NCBI GenBank assembly: GCA_016235425.1
Contig: JACRLC010000033.1
Span: 1 to 64,000, forward strand
Source of the DNA: Chloroflexota bacterium
GTDB taxonomy: Bacteria > Chloroflexota > Anaerolineae > Anaerolineales > Villigracilaceae
Reading direction: 5' to 3'
DNA length: 64,000 nt
Under the pieces are notes generated by a model. It did not search any database, was not told the origin of the DNA, and saw only the letters and a program-made list of their open reading frames with translations. The translations under genes and the position numbers were made by a program. Below, piece by piece: positions 17,591-26,342 of this stretch. The first letter of the stretch is position 1; every line of letters starts with the position of its first letter.

Positions 17591-18196
17591 ATGGCTTTTG
17601 AACTTCCAAAACTGGCCTACGCGTATGACGCGCTGGAGCCGCACATTGATGCGCGCACGATGGAAATCCATCACACCAAGCATCACAATACCTACATTAC
17701 CAATTTGAATGCCGCGGTGGAGAAGACCCCTGAACTGGCGGGTAAATCGCTCGAGGATTTGTTGGGTAATTTGAATGCTGTGCCTGAAGGCGTTCGCATG
17801 GTTGTTCGCAATCATGGCGGCGGTACGTTTAACCACAATTTGTTCTGGGAAGTGATGGGGCCAAAAGCGGGCGGCGCGCCGAAAGGTGATCTCGCCAAGG
17901 CAATTGACGCGGCTTTTGGTTCGTTTGACGCGTTCAAGGAAGAATTCACCAAGTCAGCCAATGGCCGCTTTGGTTCGGGCTGGGCCTGGTTGGTGAAAAA
18001 GGGCAGTGGGCTGGCTGTGGTATCCACTGCGAATCAGGATAGCCCGCTTTCCGAAGGCCAGACCCCGATCTTGGGCATTGACGTTTGGGAACACGCGTAT
18101 TATCTCAATTACCAGAACCGCCGCGCGGATTACGTCAGCGCATGGTGGAATGTGGTGAATTGGGACGCGGTCGCGGGGCGTTTCGCGGCGAAGTAA
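17591..18196 (+). CDS. sodA: Superoxide dismutase (Fe/Mn type)
   Basis: 201 residues. It converts superoxide to peroxide and oxygen. The metal ligands are the His in [12 protein letters not shown], the His in TFNHNLFW, and the Asp and His in [11 protein letters not shown]. The length and the GSGWAWLV segment fit the family. Mn versus Fe use cannot be fixed by eye. The ATG follows AAGGAGAG. It has its own promoter and a strong downstream hairpin. Confidence 0.96.
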   Translation: MAFELPKLAYAYDALEPHIDARTMEIHHTKHHNTYITNLNAAVEKTPELAGKSLEDLLGNLNAVPEGVRMVVRNHGGGTFNHNLFWEVMGPKAGGAPKGDLAKAIDAAFGSFDAFKEEFTKSANGRFGSGWAWLVKKGSGLAVVSTANQDSPLSEGQTPILGIDVWEHAYYLNYQNRRADYVSAWWNVVNWDAVAGRFAAK

Positions 18197-18212
18197 TTTT
18201 TTGGATTACGCA

Positions 18213-18251
18213 AAATAATCTGGCGGCAGTGGTACTGCCGCCAGATTATTT
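18213..18251 (+). terminator. Long perfect hairpin after sodA
   Basis: Arms of 18 bases (AAATAATCTGGCGGCAGT and its exact complement) around a GGT loop. It is probably the sodA terminator, although the 3' tail is only moderately T-rich. Confidence 0.75.
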
Positions 18252-18325
18252 AACAAAAGAAAGAACCCTGGTGATTACCCACAAGTCCGCATACGTCATT
18301 CAAAGCCTCAAAGCCAGAGCATTTT

Positions 18326-18392
18326 GCCGCGAATTTCACTAATTCACACGGATTTTTAAAACCAATTCGCGAAAATTCGTGGAATTCGCGGC
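18326..18392. repeat. Imperfect palindromic repeat before the ferredoxin gene
   Basis: GCCGCGAATTTCACTAATT at 18326-18344 pairs with AATTCGTGGAATTCGCGGC at 18374-18392 with few mismatches. It is a REP-like dispersed element; no gene covers it. Confidence 0.65.
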
Positions 18393-18462
18393 TGAGGTTT
18401 TGCTTTCTTCCCTGGAATTGGCGGGCAATTGGTCTTTCAATCCCCAAAAGGAGCGTCTATCC

Positions 18463-18876
18463 ATGACTCACATTATCACAAGTTTGTGCGTTCGAGACCG
18501 CGGTTGCATCGAAGTCTGCCCGGTGGAATGCATGGTTCCCGGCCAGCCCATCGCTGAATGGCCGTGGATTTACATTGATCCCGATACCTGCATTGACTGC
18601 GGCGCGTGCGTGCCTGAATGTCCGTTTGCGGCCATCTTCCCCGAAGATGAAGTCCCCGCGGCTTACACAGCCAAAGGCGGCGAATACATCAGCAAGGTGG
18701 GGCTTACCGGCCACTTTGAAGGAACCAACCACCACGGCCATCAGATTGTGCTCGAGACTACCAAACAACTTGCCGCAGGTGAAGTTGTTGACCTGACCGC
18801 CGACATCCAGCCCAACTACGATTTCTATAAATCGGGTCCCGGATACAACGCAAAAGACAGCGACAACGGCATGTAG
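18463..18876 (+). CDS. Ferredoxin with two Fe-S cluster motifs
   Basis: 137 residues from ATG 18463, preceded by AAAAGGAG; a longer frame upstream runs into the repeat and is rejected. The motif LCVRDRGCIEVCPVEC (C-x5-C-x3-C-x3-C) is followed by CIDCGACVPECPFAAIF (C-x2-C-x2-C-x3-C). The first motif is spaced like a 7Fe-type site, so one 3Fe or 4Fe and one 4Fe cluster are expected. The C-terminal 65 residues have no cysteines and look like a family-specific tail. It serves as an electron carrier; partner unknown. Confidence 0.9.
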   Translation: MTHIITSLCVRDRGCIEVCPVECMVPGQPIAEWPWIYIDPDTCIDCGACVPECPFAAIFPEDEVPAAYTAKGGEYISKVGLTGHFEGTNHHGHQIVLETTKQLAAGEVVDLTADIQPNYDFYKSGPGYNAKDSDNGM

Positions 18877-18887
18877 TTTTTCCGACG

Positions 18888-18917
18888 AAAAAAGCCAGGC
18901 ACACGCCTGGCTTTTTT
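18888..18917. terminator. Bidirectional terminator
   Basis: Perfect 13-base arms AAAAAAGCCAGGC / GCCTGGCTTTTTT with a 4-base loop between two convergent genes, giving a T-run on both strands. Confidence 0.92.
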
Positions 18918-18933
18918 GATTCGTCAAGTTGCC

Positions 18934-21354
18934 TTATTGGCTCAAGACCTCCCTTAATATCTGCGAGCCAATGGAGTTGGCGAGAAACCTGTTATCTTCC
19001 TCAAGAGTGACAACCAAAACCAACGGCGAACCTTGCCAGGCAGGGGGCGTACCCGCAAGAAACCACGTGACGTCTGAATCTTCGTCACCTGCCTGACCGA
19101 CATATCCCCAATATGTTTTGCCCTTTGCAATAAAGGACAATGCCGCCTCGTCCGCCGCCTCAGCCTGAATCGCCCCAATGGGCTGACTCAGCGCCGGAAG
19201 CACCACCCATCCCTGTTCCGGTGTGTTGACCGCCATCGCGATGCGCGGCGATGGAATGATGCCATGATCGCTCAATGCGGCGGACGCGAGCGCTACTTGC
19301 AACGGGCTGACGCGAATATCTTCCGGGTTTTCAGCCCCTGCGCCCAAGGAGACAGGCATGTTTATGGCGGGTGCTTGAAAAAAGCCAAGGCTCTTGTAAA
19401 AAGCAACCAGCTCAGCATTGTTTGGCTGTGCTTCCCCAAATTGCGCGAAGACCAGTGGAGTCAACGCAGAACCCAAGGGGTAGTGTCCTTGCGTGGCGCG
19501 ATTGATGAGCGGCGAATCAGGATTTTGCGAGAGAGAGCCGCCCTCTTCATCGAGTTTATTGGGATCGAAAGTGGGATGCGACGCCATCGCGAGTATCTCG
19601 CCTGTTTGGGCGTTCATCACCACGATGGAACCATGATGATCGCCCAGCAGGCCGTCTGCCAGGATTTGCAGATTGAGGTCAATGCTCAAGCGAACATCGA
19701 GGCCGGGCGGGGGAGTTCCATACAGCAAATGATCCCACCAGATCAGGCTGGATGGATTTCCTTTTAGGCCGCGTAGATATTCGTCAAGGCTGGCTTCCAA
19801 ACCGGCTTGTCCATAGACTGGGTGGGTATAACCGGTGACCGGTCCGAGTTCGGGGAATAAATATACGCGCGCGAAACTTCCGCTCTCGCCGCGTGTCACG
19901 TGGATTGGCTGGTTGTTTCTATCGAGCAGGCCGCCGCGCGGAACGTATCGGTCTGCGATGGCGCGGCGGGGATTGTCGGTACGGGTGAGGATGTCTGGTC
20001 CGCGCAGGATGGCCCACCAGGCCAGGGTAAGGGCCGCGGCGGCGATGCCAAGCCCTAACAGCCCGCCGAGAATTGTGTATGGTTGTGGGTTGGGCAGGGA
20101 AGCGGGTTCGATCTCGTGTTGTCCGCCGATCATCAGCAGGATCAAGAGAGCTATAAAAGAGGTCAGCAAAGATGAGCCGCCGTAGGAAACAAATGGCAGG
20201 GTCACGCCGGTGAGTGGCAGAAGGCGCAGGTTCCCGCCGATGATCAAAAGACTTTGGATGCCGAGATACGTTGTCACACCGGCGGCGAGGAAACGGCGGA
20301 ATCCATCCGGCGCGCGCAGGGACGCGATCAAACCTCGGGCGAGAATCAGCCAAATGAGCGCAAGCAGGCCGATGGTCCCGACAAGACCCGTTTCTTCCGC
20401 AATGGCGGCAAAGATAAAATCGGAAATTGCCACCGGCACGAGTCCGGGATTGCCAAGTCCGGGTCCGCGCCCGGAAATCCCACCATTGGCAACTGCCAGC
20501 AGGGATTGGACGATCTGGTAGGATTCACCGACCGGATCAGCCCAGGGATCGAGCCAGCCATCCACGCGGATCCGAATGATGTCAATTGAAAGATAGCCGA
20601 TGAACAGTGCCAATGCCAGCGCGCCCGCCGTGACGAGCAGAACGCGGCGGCGGCCTGTGACCAGGTAAAGTATGACAGTGTAAAGCAAAATAAAAATGGA
20701 GGCTGTGCCCAGGTCGCGTTGGACGAACAGAAGCAGAAGTGCCAATCCCGTGACGAAGACCGTGGGAATGAGCAGTGGAAAAAAACGCAGGCGAATTGGG
20801 ATGCGGTCGGCGAGATAGGCGGCGAGATATATAACGAGCAATAACTTAAGCGGTTCGGATGGCTGGAAGTAAACTCCGCAACATCCCAACCATAAGCGCG
20901 GACCGATGCCGCTGGGATTTGTTCCGAAGATCAATGTGAACGCGGTGAGGACCAGGCCGCTGGTTAGTAAAAGATATTTGTAGCGGCGAAGAAATGCAAG
21001 ATTTTGGGGAAGCCGCAGGCCCGCGACAAATACTGCAATGCTCACCGACAACCAAATTCCCTGGCGCAAACCAAAGGTTGAGTCCAGCCGCCAGATTGTC
21101 ATCAACCCCCAGCCGCTGAGCAATGCCGCAGCCGGGAAGAGATGCGGATCGCGGTCGGGAAGGTATTGTGCCGTTGCCCAATGGGCAATGACGATCAGGC
21201 CCAGCCACATCGCAAAACCCACCCAGTGCGAGAGGCGGTAGTCCACATCCCATGAACGTTCACGGACTGCGGGGGAAAATGTGAGGATGATGGAGTAAAT
21301 AAAGAGAAAGGCCGCCGCCCAGCGCAGGAGACGGCTTTGAATTAAGTTTTGCAT
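18934..21354 (-). CDS. FtsW/RodA-type SEDS protein fused to a degenerate penicillin-binding domain
   Basis: 806 residues. Residues 1-430 are a SEDS glycan polymerase with about ten helices, FQPSEPLKLLLVIYLAAYLAD and SDFIFAAIAEETGLVG, the latter holding the conserved Asp. Residues 450-806 match a class B PBP: DRNNQPI, LEASLDEYLRG, VVMNAQTGEILAMASHPTFDPN and a transpeptidase-like core. The catalytic box reads YPLGSALTP: Ser about 629 is kept but the SxxK lysine is Thr. Where KTG is expected, near residue 751, the text is VGQAGDED. The transpeptidase part therefore looks inactive and may only activate or anchor the polymerase. A GAGGAT ribosome site precedes the ATG. It belongs to a cluster with FhaA/FhaB-like genes. 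Confidence 0.88.
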   Translation of the reverse strand: MQNLIQSRLLRWAAAFLFIYSIILTFSPAVRERSWDVDYRLSHWVGFAMWLGLIVIAHWATAQYLPDRDPHLFPAAALLSGWGLMTIWRLDSTFGLRQGIWLSVSIAVFVAGLRLPQNLAFLRRYKYLLLTSGLVLTAFTLIFGTNPSGIGPRLWLGCCGVYFQPSEPLKLLLVIYLAAYLADRIPIRLRFFPLLIPTVFVTGLALLLLFVQRDLGTASIFILLYTVILYLVTGRRRVLLVTAGALALALFIGYLSIDIIRIRVDGWLDPWADPVGESYQIVQSLLAVANGGISGRGPGLGNPGLVPVAISDFIFAAIAEETGLVGTIGLLALIWLILARGLIASLRAPDGFRRFLAAGVTTYLGIQSLLIIGGNLRLLPLTGVTLPFVSYGGSSLLTSFIALLILLMIGGQHEIEPASLPNPQPYTILGGLLGLGIAAAALTLAWWAILRGPDILTRTDNPRRAIADRYVPRGGLLDRNNQPIHVTRGESGSFARVYLFPELGPVTGYTHPVYGQAGLEASLDEYLRGLKGNPSSLIWWDHLLYGTPPPGLDVRLSIDLNLQILADGLLGDHHGSIVVMNAQTGEILAMASHPTFDPNKLDEEGGSLSQNPDSPLINRATQGHYPLGSALTPLVFAQFGEAQPNNAELVAFYKSLGFFQAPAINMPVSLGAGAENPEDIRVSPLQVALASAALSDHGIIPSPRIAMAVNTPEQGWVVLPALSQPIGAIQAEAADEAALSFIAKGKTYWGYVGQAGDEDSDVTWFLAGTPPAWQGSPLVLVVTLEEDNRFLANSIGSQILREVLSQ

Positions 21355-21388
21355 GGATCCTCAAAGACCTTTCTATGAGTGGGCAAAC

Positions 21389-22780
21389 TTATTCCAGCCA
21401 ACATGCCGGGGCTTGTCCCTTTTCAAGATCTGAGGCGCAGAAGCCGCGGAGAAATTGCAGGTCGGTCCAATCCCAGTCGCGGTAAGTTGCTCCGTCTGGA
21501 TAGGTGATGGGGTAACCATTCCATAAAAATGGATATATGCTTGTTGAACAGCGAAAGTGGATCAATGTACTGATGACAACGAGCGTCGTGAAAGTAATTT
21601 TCCAGCCATTCCTGGAAAAAATCTCTCCTGATCGTTGAAATACCGGGATCATGAAGAAAATCATGTAGGGGATGATGTCCGTGAAATATCGCGGACCAAT
21701 AGACCAACCGCCGTCCCAGTCGGCGAATAGTGAAATGATCAGCCAGTGACCGATAATTATGGCGAGAATATATGATTCTGTGACGCGAAAAGTAAAGGCG
21801 CCGTTTTTTGCAGAAAGAATTATGCCATAAATGCTGAAGATAAAAATAGGGGTAAAAACAAATAGCCCGCGCGCCGGGCTAATCATCGTCCCTGCCAGTG
21901 CCTCGAGAAATCTTTGTGCGGTTGTTGGTTTCTCGAATAGTTGAAAGGAGTAAGGCGGCAGGAGCGCGCCATAGAGTGTCCAATTAAAAATTATAAATGG
22001 AACAGCCACCAAGCCTGCGCCGATAAGATATCGGATAAAATATTTTTTGTGGTTGATTAGGACATACAGGCTTGTAAAAATCACTGCAAGGCTGTTGTTG
22101 GGACGTATGACGTATGAAATTGCGATGAAAAAACCGGCATATTGGATTGCGCCCTCTTTTTTTTGAGCCAAAACCATCAGGTAGAGGGCACATGACAGAA
22201 ATAACACAGAAGGGCCGTGTTGCCACAACGCACGGCTTGCCGTTGACCACATGGAGGTCGAAAGAGCAAAAATTAAAGCAAGAACGACTGCATGTTTTCG
22301 ACTGAGATAATGGGATGCCAGCAAATAAATTGGAATAATGCCAAGAGCCGAGAGAATGGATGCAATAAACTTTTCCAGCCGCCCGGTGAAATCGTCCGGC
22401 TTGTGCTCTGCAAGGTAGGTATAAAGGTCTGTGGAGTTCCTTAATGAATAAAACTGGTTTGCGGTCCAGACGAAAGGAGTTGCCAGAAATGACACTGCAA
22501 TCGGGTAGTAGTAGTATAAATGCCCTTTGGCGGGAACAATGCGAATATCGTCCTCCACGTCTATCAGATGTTCGTATTCATCCAGGTCAGTATTCCCTTC
22601 CTGAAGGATGCTTGCGGATACGTATAAGCTCCACAGCGAATCGGTAACTGTTACGACAGGACTGAGCCAGTAAATCCCCAGGATGAATAAAAATAAGATC
22701 GCTGTTATGCTTGGGGTTGAGGGCTCGGCCGGGACAATTGCTTTTGTTCTTTCGGTTTGGAGATCAAGCCTCGAATCCAT
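21389..22780 (-). CDS. Polytopic membrane protein, GT-C/GT39-like
   Basis: 463 residues, about ten membrane helices. After the first helix comes VTVTDSLWSLYVSASI, then a large loop with HLYYYYPIAVSF and later SISPARGLFVFTP-like text (MISPARGLFVFTPIF). This layout resembles lipid-linked sugar glycosyltransferases of the GT-C fold, but I cannot assign a family with certainty. The C-terminus WDWTDLQFLRGF is unusual and may be exposed outside. It is AT-rich relative to the flanking mtnP and SEDS genes and sits between them with only 2 bases after mtnP. Confidence 0.65.
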   Translation of the reverse strand: MDSRLDLQTERTKAIVPAEPSTPSITAILFLFILGIYWLSPVVTVTDSLWSLYVSASILQEGNTDLDEYEHLIDVEDDIRIVPAKGHLYYYYPIAVSFLATPFVWTANQFYSLRNSTDLYTYLAEHKPDDFTGRLEKFIASILSALGIIPIYLLASHYLSRKHAVVLALIFALSTSMWSTASRALWQHGPSVLFLSCALYLMVLAQKKEGAIQYAGFFIAISYVIRPNNSLAVIFTSLYVLINHKKYFIRYLIGAGLVAVPFIIFNWTLYGALLPPYSFQLFEKPTTAQRFLEALAGTMISPARGLFVFTPIFIFSIYGIILSAKNGAFTFRVTESYILAIIIGHWLIISLFADWDGGWSIGPRYFTDIIPYMIFFMIPVFQRSGEIFSRNGWKITFTTLVVISTLIHFRCSTSIYPFLWNGYPITYPDGATYRDWDWTDLQFLRGFCASDLEKGQAPACWLE

Positions 22781-22782
22781 TT

Positions 22783-23652
22783 TTATGCTTTGTAGTATTT
22801 ACCAACCAGCAGATCAAGTTTTTGGCGAGTGTGTGCGGGAACGACCTGGGGGTTCGTGATCAACGCGGTGGCAAGCGCGTGGCCGCAGTCACAATTACGT
22901 TCAGGTTTGAGTTCGCGGGCGAGGAGGCGAATGGCTTCCTGGGCGAATTCCGTGTTTTTGTTCAGCGTCTGGATGACCATTTCGACCGTCACAGGCGCTT
23001 CGCTTACGTGCCATACGTCGTAATCGGTGACGTGTGCCATCACTGCATAACAGATCTCGGCTTCGCGGGCGAGAAAGGCCTCGGGCGAAGCGGTCATCCC
23101 GATAATGGACATGTTCCAGGAGCGGAATGTGTGTGACTCGGCTTTTGTCGAAAAGCGCGGCCCTTCAATGGTGATGAATGTGCCGCCGCGGTGGGTCATC
23201 GCGCCGGTTGAGCGAATTGCGGATTCAAGCTGGCTCGAAAGATGTTCGCAAAATGGATCGGCCACACTCACGTGCGCCACCAAACCTTCGCCAAAAAATG
23301 TGCGGTTGCGGCCTTTGGTGTAATCAAAAAGCTGGTCGGGAATGACGATGTGTCCGGGTTCGTATTCCTCCCGGAGTGAGCCGCACGCGCTGACGCTGAT
23401 AATGTGCTCCACGCCAAGCGATTTCAAAGCATAGATGTTTGCGCGATAAGGCACTTCGCTCGGTGTGATGTGATGTCCAATCCCGTGACGCGCCAGAAAA
23501 GCGATGCGGCATCCTTCAAGTGTGCCGATCACAATCGGTGCGCTTGGCTTGCCGAAGGGGGTGTCAATGACATGCTCCTTCGCGTCTTTCAAACCAGACA
23601 TGCCATACAACCCTGATCCACCGATGATGGCAAGTGAAACAGTTTCGCTCAT
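22783..23652 (-). CDS. mtnP: S-methyl-5'-thioadenosine phosphorylase
   Basis: 289 residues from ATG 23652, chosen for its AAGGA site and four-base overlap with the FhaB-like gene. It cleaves methylthioadenosine to adenine and methylthioribose-1-phosphate in methionine salvage. Family signs are IIGGSGLYGM at the N-terminus, GTLEGCRIAFLARHGIGH for phosphate, and the active-site region TFITIEGPRFSTKAES. The NIIGMTASPEAFLAREAEICYA-type segment with Met-Thr fits MTA rather than purine nucleoside phosphorylase. It is an odd guest in a cell-wall cluster. Confidence 0.93.
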   Translation of the reverse strand: MSETVSLAIIGGSGLYGMSGLKDAKEHVIDTPFGKPSAPIVIGTLEGCRIAFLARHGIGHHITPSEVPYRANIYALKSLGVEHIISVSACGSLREEYEPGHIVIPDQLFDYTKGRNRTFFGEGLVAHVSVADPFCEHLSSQLESAIRSTGAMTHRGGTFITIEGPRFSTKAESHTFRSWNMSIIGMTASPEAFLAREAEICYAVMAHVTDYDVWHVSEAPVTVEMVIQTLNKNTEFAQEAIRLLARELKPERNCDCGHALATALITNPQVVPAHTRQKLDLLVGKYYKA

Positions 23653-24119
23653 GATTCCTTCTCCAATCGTTGCGTTGGTGATACTAGTGCGTCTGCCGTA
23701 ATGCTGATCGATAAGCGGGTTTTTCCGCATTGGATTTCATCGCCGGATGTGATTACGGTTGGCATGGTGACGGTCAATTTGTTCAAGAGGGTTCCGTTTT
23801 TGGATGCAAGATCCGAAAGCCACCATTGGCCGTGATGGTAGGTTAACTGCGCGTGGCGCGTCGATACCGTTTCATCGGTCATTGGAATATCGCAGGCGGG
23901 ATCGCGTCCCATCGTGATTTCGGGTTGTGAGAAATACCGCATCACCGGCACAGCGCGTCCATGTCGAATGGAGAGGCTGATGCCCGGAACGCGGCGGTTG
24001 GCAAGTGCATGTCCCTGTCTTTGCACTTCGCGCCACAGAATAAAAATGGCCCAGCCTAAAAACCCGTATAGCGCCAGGGCCAGGATCAGGCGTAAAGCCA
24101 ATACAATCAGGCCGCTCAT
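23649..24119 (-). CDS. FHA-domain membrane protein, FhaB-like
   Basis: 156 residues: one N-terminal membrane helix (LIVLALRLILALALYGFLGWAI is about 22 long), then a short linker and an FHA domain with GRDPACDIPMTDETVSTRHAQL and SDLASKNGTLLN. FHA domains bind phosphothreonine. The layout, helix then FHA, and its pairing with a DUF3662-FHA gene match FhaB/FipA of the actinobacterial pknB operon. It overlaps both neighbours by four bases. No Ser/Thr kinase is in the window, so the phosphorylated partner is unknown. Confidence 0.85.
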   Translation of the reverse strand: MSGLIVLALRLILALALYGFLGWAIFILWREVQRQGHALANRRVPGISLSIRHGRAVPVMRYFSQPEITMGRDPACDIPMTDETVSTRHAQLTYHHGQWWLSDLASKNGTLLNKLTVTMPTVITSGDEIQCGKTRLSISITADALVSPTQRLEKES

Positions 24120-24934
24120 TTTTTCTTGAGTTTGGCCGTGGAACGCTCTTTCAGTACCGCAGTGGGGCGTTCTGCACCGGCGTTCTGAAGGGGTCCTGTC
24201 TCTTTCAAATCTGGTCTTGGAGGCGGATTATCCTGGCCGAAGATCAGCGCGACCCCGGCAAGTGAAATCACATCCCCAGGGTAAAGCACGCTTTGGCTGG
24301 TGCGTTGGGCGTTCACAAATGTCCCACCGGTGGAATTTAAATCAAAAACGACGAAACGGCCCTTGATGCAACGCAGCTGCGCATGATTGCGCGAGACGCG
24401 GGGATCATCGATCACCAATTGATTGTCGAGTCGGCGGCCAATGTTTACTACGGCCTCGGTTAGTGGGAATACTTTCACGCCTTCGATGATCAGGAAGGCG
24501 TTTTCTGGAATCTTGCCGGGTTCGTCCAGGCTTCCGGTGTCCAATGGAGTTGCTTTCGTATCGGCCATAGGTTCTACTCTGTGAGATGCCACAATGTTCG
24601 CGTCGGTTTGGGAAATAGTTTCGTCTGTGGCGATGGTGATCGTTGGCGCAGTAGCAAATTGAAGTCCGGCTTCCTGCCCCGCCTTGTTGATTGAATGTAA
24701 AAGTGTTTCGAGCAGATGTCCCTCCTGCCAGCGGCCTGCGGAATTTGGGTGAACGATCAAAGTGTAAACATTTGGCGCTACTAAAGAACCGTCATCAAGC
24801 GTGGTGATGTTGAATTGAATGGCCGCCGCCAGCTTTTGAATGACGATGTCTTCCACTTTTTTGCCGGGGAGCGCGCTCATCAAATCGATTTCAATGAGAG
24901 TTTGCAAGCGCGCTTCAAGTTCTTTTAGGTTCAT
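24116..24934 (-). CDS. DUF3662 plus FHA protein, FhaA-like
   Basis: 272 residues. The N-terminal 110 residues fit DUF3662, with EDIVIQKLAAAIQF and VAPNVYTLIVHPNSA. A linker is followed by an FHA domain near 160-230: NIGRRLDNQLVIDDPRVSRNHAQL and FDLNSTGGTFVN, with the Arg, Ser and Asn-type positions that bind phosphothreonine. It resembles FhaA, which in mycobacteria regulates peptidoglycan synthesis. It is the first gene of a tight run FhaA-FhaB-mtnP-membrane protein-SEDS/PBP, which suggests co-regulation of wall growth. Confidence 0.85.
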   Translation of the reverse strand: MNLKELEARLQTLIEIDLMSALPGKKVEDIVIQKLAAAIQFNITTLDDGSLVAPNVYTLIVHPNSAGRWQEGHLLETLLHSINKAGQEAGLQFATAPTITIATDETISQTDANIVASHRVEPMADTKATPLDTGSLDEPGKIPENAFLIIEGVKVFPLTEAVVNIGRRLDNQLVIDDPRVSRNHAQLRCIKGRFVVFDLNSTGGTFVNAQRTSQSVLYPGDVISLAGVALIFGQDNPPPRPDLKETGPLQNAGAERPTAVLKERSTAKLKKK

Positions 24935-25019
24935 TTTCTACAGTAAGCCAGTACTTTGGAACATTATAGAGTGTAGGCGTTTTTTATGCAAGTCTGCTAC
25001 TTGAGGCGGAACTATTAAG

Positions 25020-25045
25020 AAAAACCGGCTGAATTGACAGCCGGT
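25020..25045 (-). terminator. Terminator of the zinc-ribbon gene
   Basis: ACCGGCT / AGCCGGT stem with an 8-base loop. On the minus strand it is followed by a T-rich tail. It lies 9 bases beyond the stop. Confidence 0.75.
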
Positions 25046-25053
25046 AAAGGTCC

Positions 25054-25638
25054 CTACAGGGTTTGTCCACAATTTGGGCATTTTTTTTCATTTTTCTTGA
25101 TGACAAATCCGCATTTTGGGCAACTACCAGGATGAATATTTCCCAGCGGCGCGCCACATGCGATGCAGGATGGCTCACCCAGCGGATTAGCCGAGCCGCA
25201 ATATTCACACATTAGTCGGTTGAGACGATCAGAAAGCTCGGCAGATGCGCCTGCCGCCCGCGCGGCCTGCCCGATGACCATCCAAATGCGCTCACTTAAT
25301 TGCAGGTTTTCAATATCTTGTGCAATATCATCGAGGCGGCCCAGCAGGCTGAATGGGTTTCGCAGCGCGGCCAATGCGCTCACACCCAAGCTTGCCGCCA
25401 CACCCAGCCATGCCTGCTGTCCAAGCTCCACCATGACACCGTCTTCCACGGCTTGAATCGTCACGGTAAGCGCCGTCTGCCCGCCGGACATCGCGCCCTG
25501 ATGCGTCCCCACCTGCACGACCATCTTCTCGCTTCTGCCAAGCGTTTGCGCCCGAAGGTTTCCCTGATTGAACTCAGCCAGCAGTGCCTGCGCGATGTCC
25601 ACCGGCTTGAGTGATCCATGAAAAATTTGTCTCTCCAT
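25054..25638 (-). CDS. Zinc-ribbon protein with hydrophobic middle
   Basis: 194 residues from the ATG giving MERQIFHGS; a further in-frame ATG at 25707 would run through the divergent promoter. Two zinc-ribbon-like halves at the C-terminus are seen: CEYCGSANPLGEPSCIACG and CPKCGFVIKKNEKKCPNCG, each two CxxC pairs. The N-terminal half has a DUF-like fold with VDIAQALLAEFNQGNL, which I do not recognise. The middle WLGVAASLGVSALAAL may touch the membrane. It is divergent from the SH3b pair and could be functionally linked to it. Function unknown. Confidence 0.7.
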   Translation of the reverse strand: MERQIFHGSLKPVDIAQALLAEFNQGNLRAQTLGRSEKMVVQVGTHQGAMSGGQTALTVTIQAVEDGVMVELGQQAWLGVAASLGVSALAALRNPFSLLGRLDDIAQDIENLQLSERIWMVIGQAARAAGASAELSDRLNRLMCEYCGSANPLGEPSCIACGAPLGNIHPGSCPKCGFVIKKNEKKCPNCGQTL

Positions 25639-25647
25639 GATTTCGAT

Positions 25648-25653
25648 TATAAT
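25648..25653 (+). promoter_or_regulatory. Candidate -10 element of the SH3b gene pair
   Basis: TATAAT in the 48-base divergent gap. The hexamer upstream (TTTGTC) is a weak -35 with a 16-base spacer. Confidence 0.4.
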
Positions 25654-25686
25654 CGCCTTTGCGATTCTCCTAAAGTGTAATACGAC

Positions 25687-26310
25687 ATGAAGCGATTCCG
25701 GTTTCAACCCACTCTTTTGACTCTACTCATCGCGGCTGTTCTCGGGTGGGCGTTTAGCGCGTCCTCCTTGACCGTTGTCCTGGCTCAAGAACCGACGGCG
25801 ACTCCCACCGTTGGGATTTCCCAACCGTCCGGTATGTTTATTACCGTCATCACCGACGAGGCTCAAATCAACGTGAGAATGGGGCCGGGTTCGGCAGTTT
25901 ACCCGATCGTTGGACAACTTCTGCGCGGCGCTACGGCTACCGCATTTGGCAGGTCTCCGGGCGGGGACTGGATTCAAATCGAATATCCAGGTGCGCCGAA
26001 CAATAAGGGCTGGGTCTATTCACCGTTGGTTCAAGTATCTCCGGGCACGTTGCAGATCGTTGAACCGCCTCCCACGCCTCCCCAGCCGCCTACTTCAACC
26101 ATTGACCCAACTCTCGCGGCCCAGTTCAACGTTCTTCCCACATCTACGCGTTTGCCCACCTTTACTCCTGCTCCCGCGCGTACCATGCCCGTTTACACCG
26201 ACCTGCCCACTATTCAGTCAAAGAGTCCCGTGCCGCTGGCCGCGATTATTGTTTCATTGGTGCTTATTGGCCTGGCGGGGCTCTTGTTTTCACTCTTTCT
26301 TCGCCGGTAA
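25687..26310 (+). CDS. Exported SH3b-domain protein with C-terminal anchor (copy 1)
   Basis: 207 residues. It has an N-terminal signal helix (TLLTLLIAAVLGWAF), then an SH3b domain near 45-115 with AQINVRMGPGSAVYPIVGQL and GDWIQIEYPG. A long Pro/Thr-rich linker follows, then a C-terminal membrane helix (AAIIVSLVLIGLAGLLFSLF) and RR. Bacterial SH3 domains commonly bind cell-wall peptides. A paralogue lies 32 bases downstream, so the gene was duplicated in tandem. Confidence 0.85.
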   Translation: MKRFRFQPTLLTLLIAAVLGWAFSASSLTVVLAQEPTATPTVGISQPSGMFITVITDEAQINVRMGPGSAVYPIVGQLLRGATATAFGRSPGGDWIQIEYPGAPNNKGWVYSPLVQVSPGTLQIVEPPPTPPQPPTSTIDPTLAAQFNVLPTSTRLPTFTPAPARTMPVYTDLPTIQSKSPVPLAAIIVSLVLIGLAGLLFSLFLRR

Positions 26311-26342
26311 TCTGCGCCGGATTTTGATTCACAACATAAACT

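Noticed and set aside
18379-18462. Longer N-terminus for the ferredoxin
   Set aside because: The added codons lie in an intergenic palindromic repeat, and the strong AAGGAG site points to 18463.
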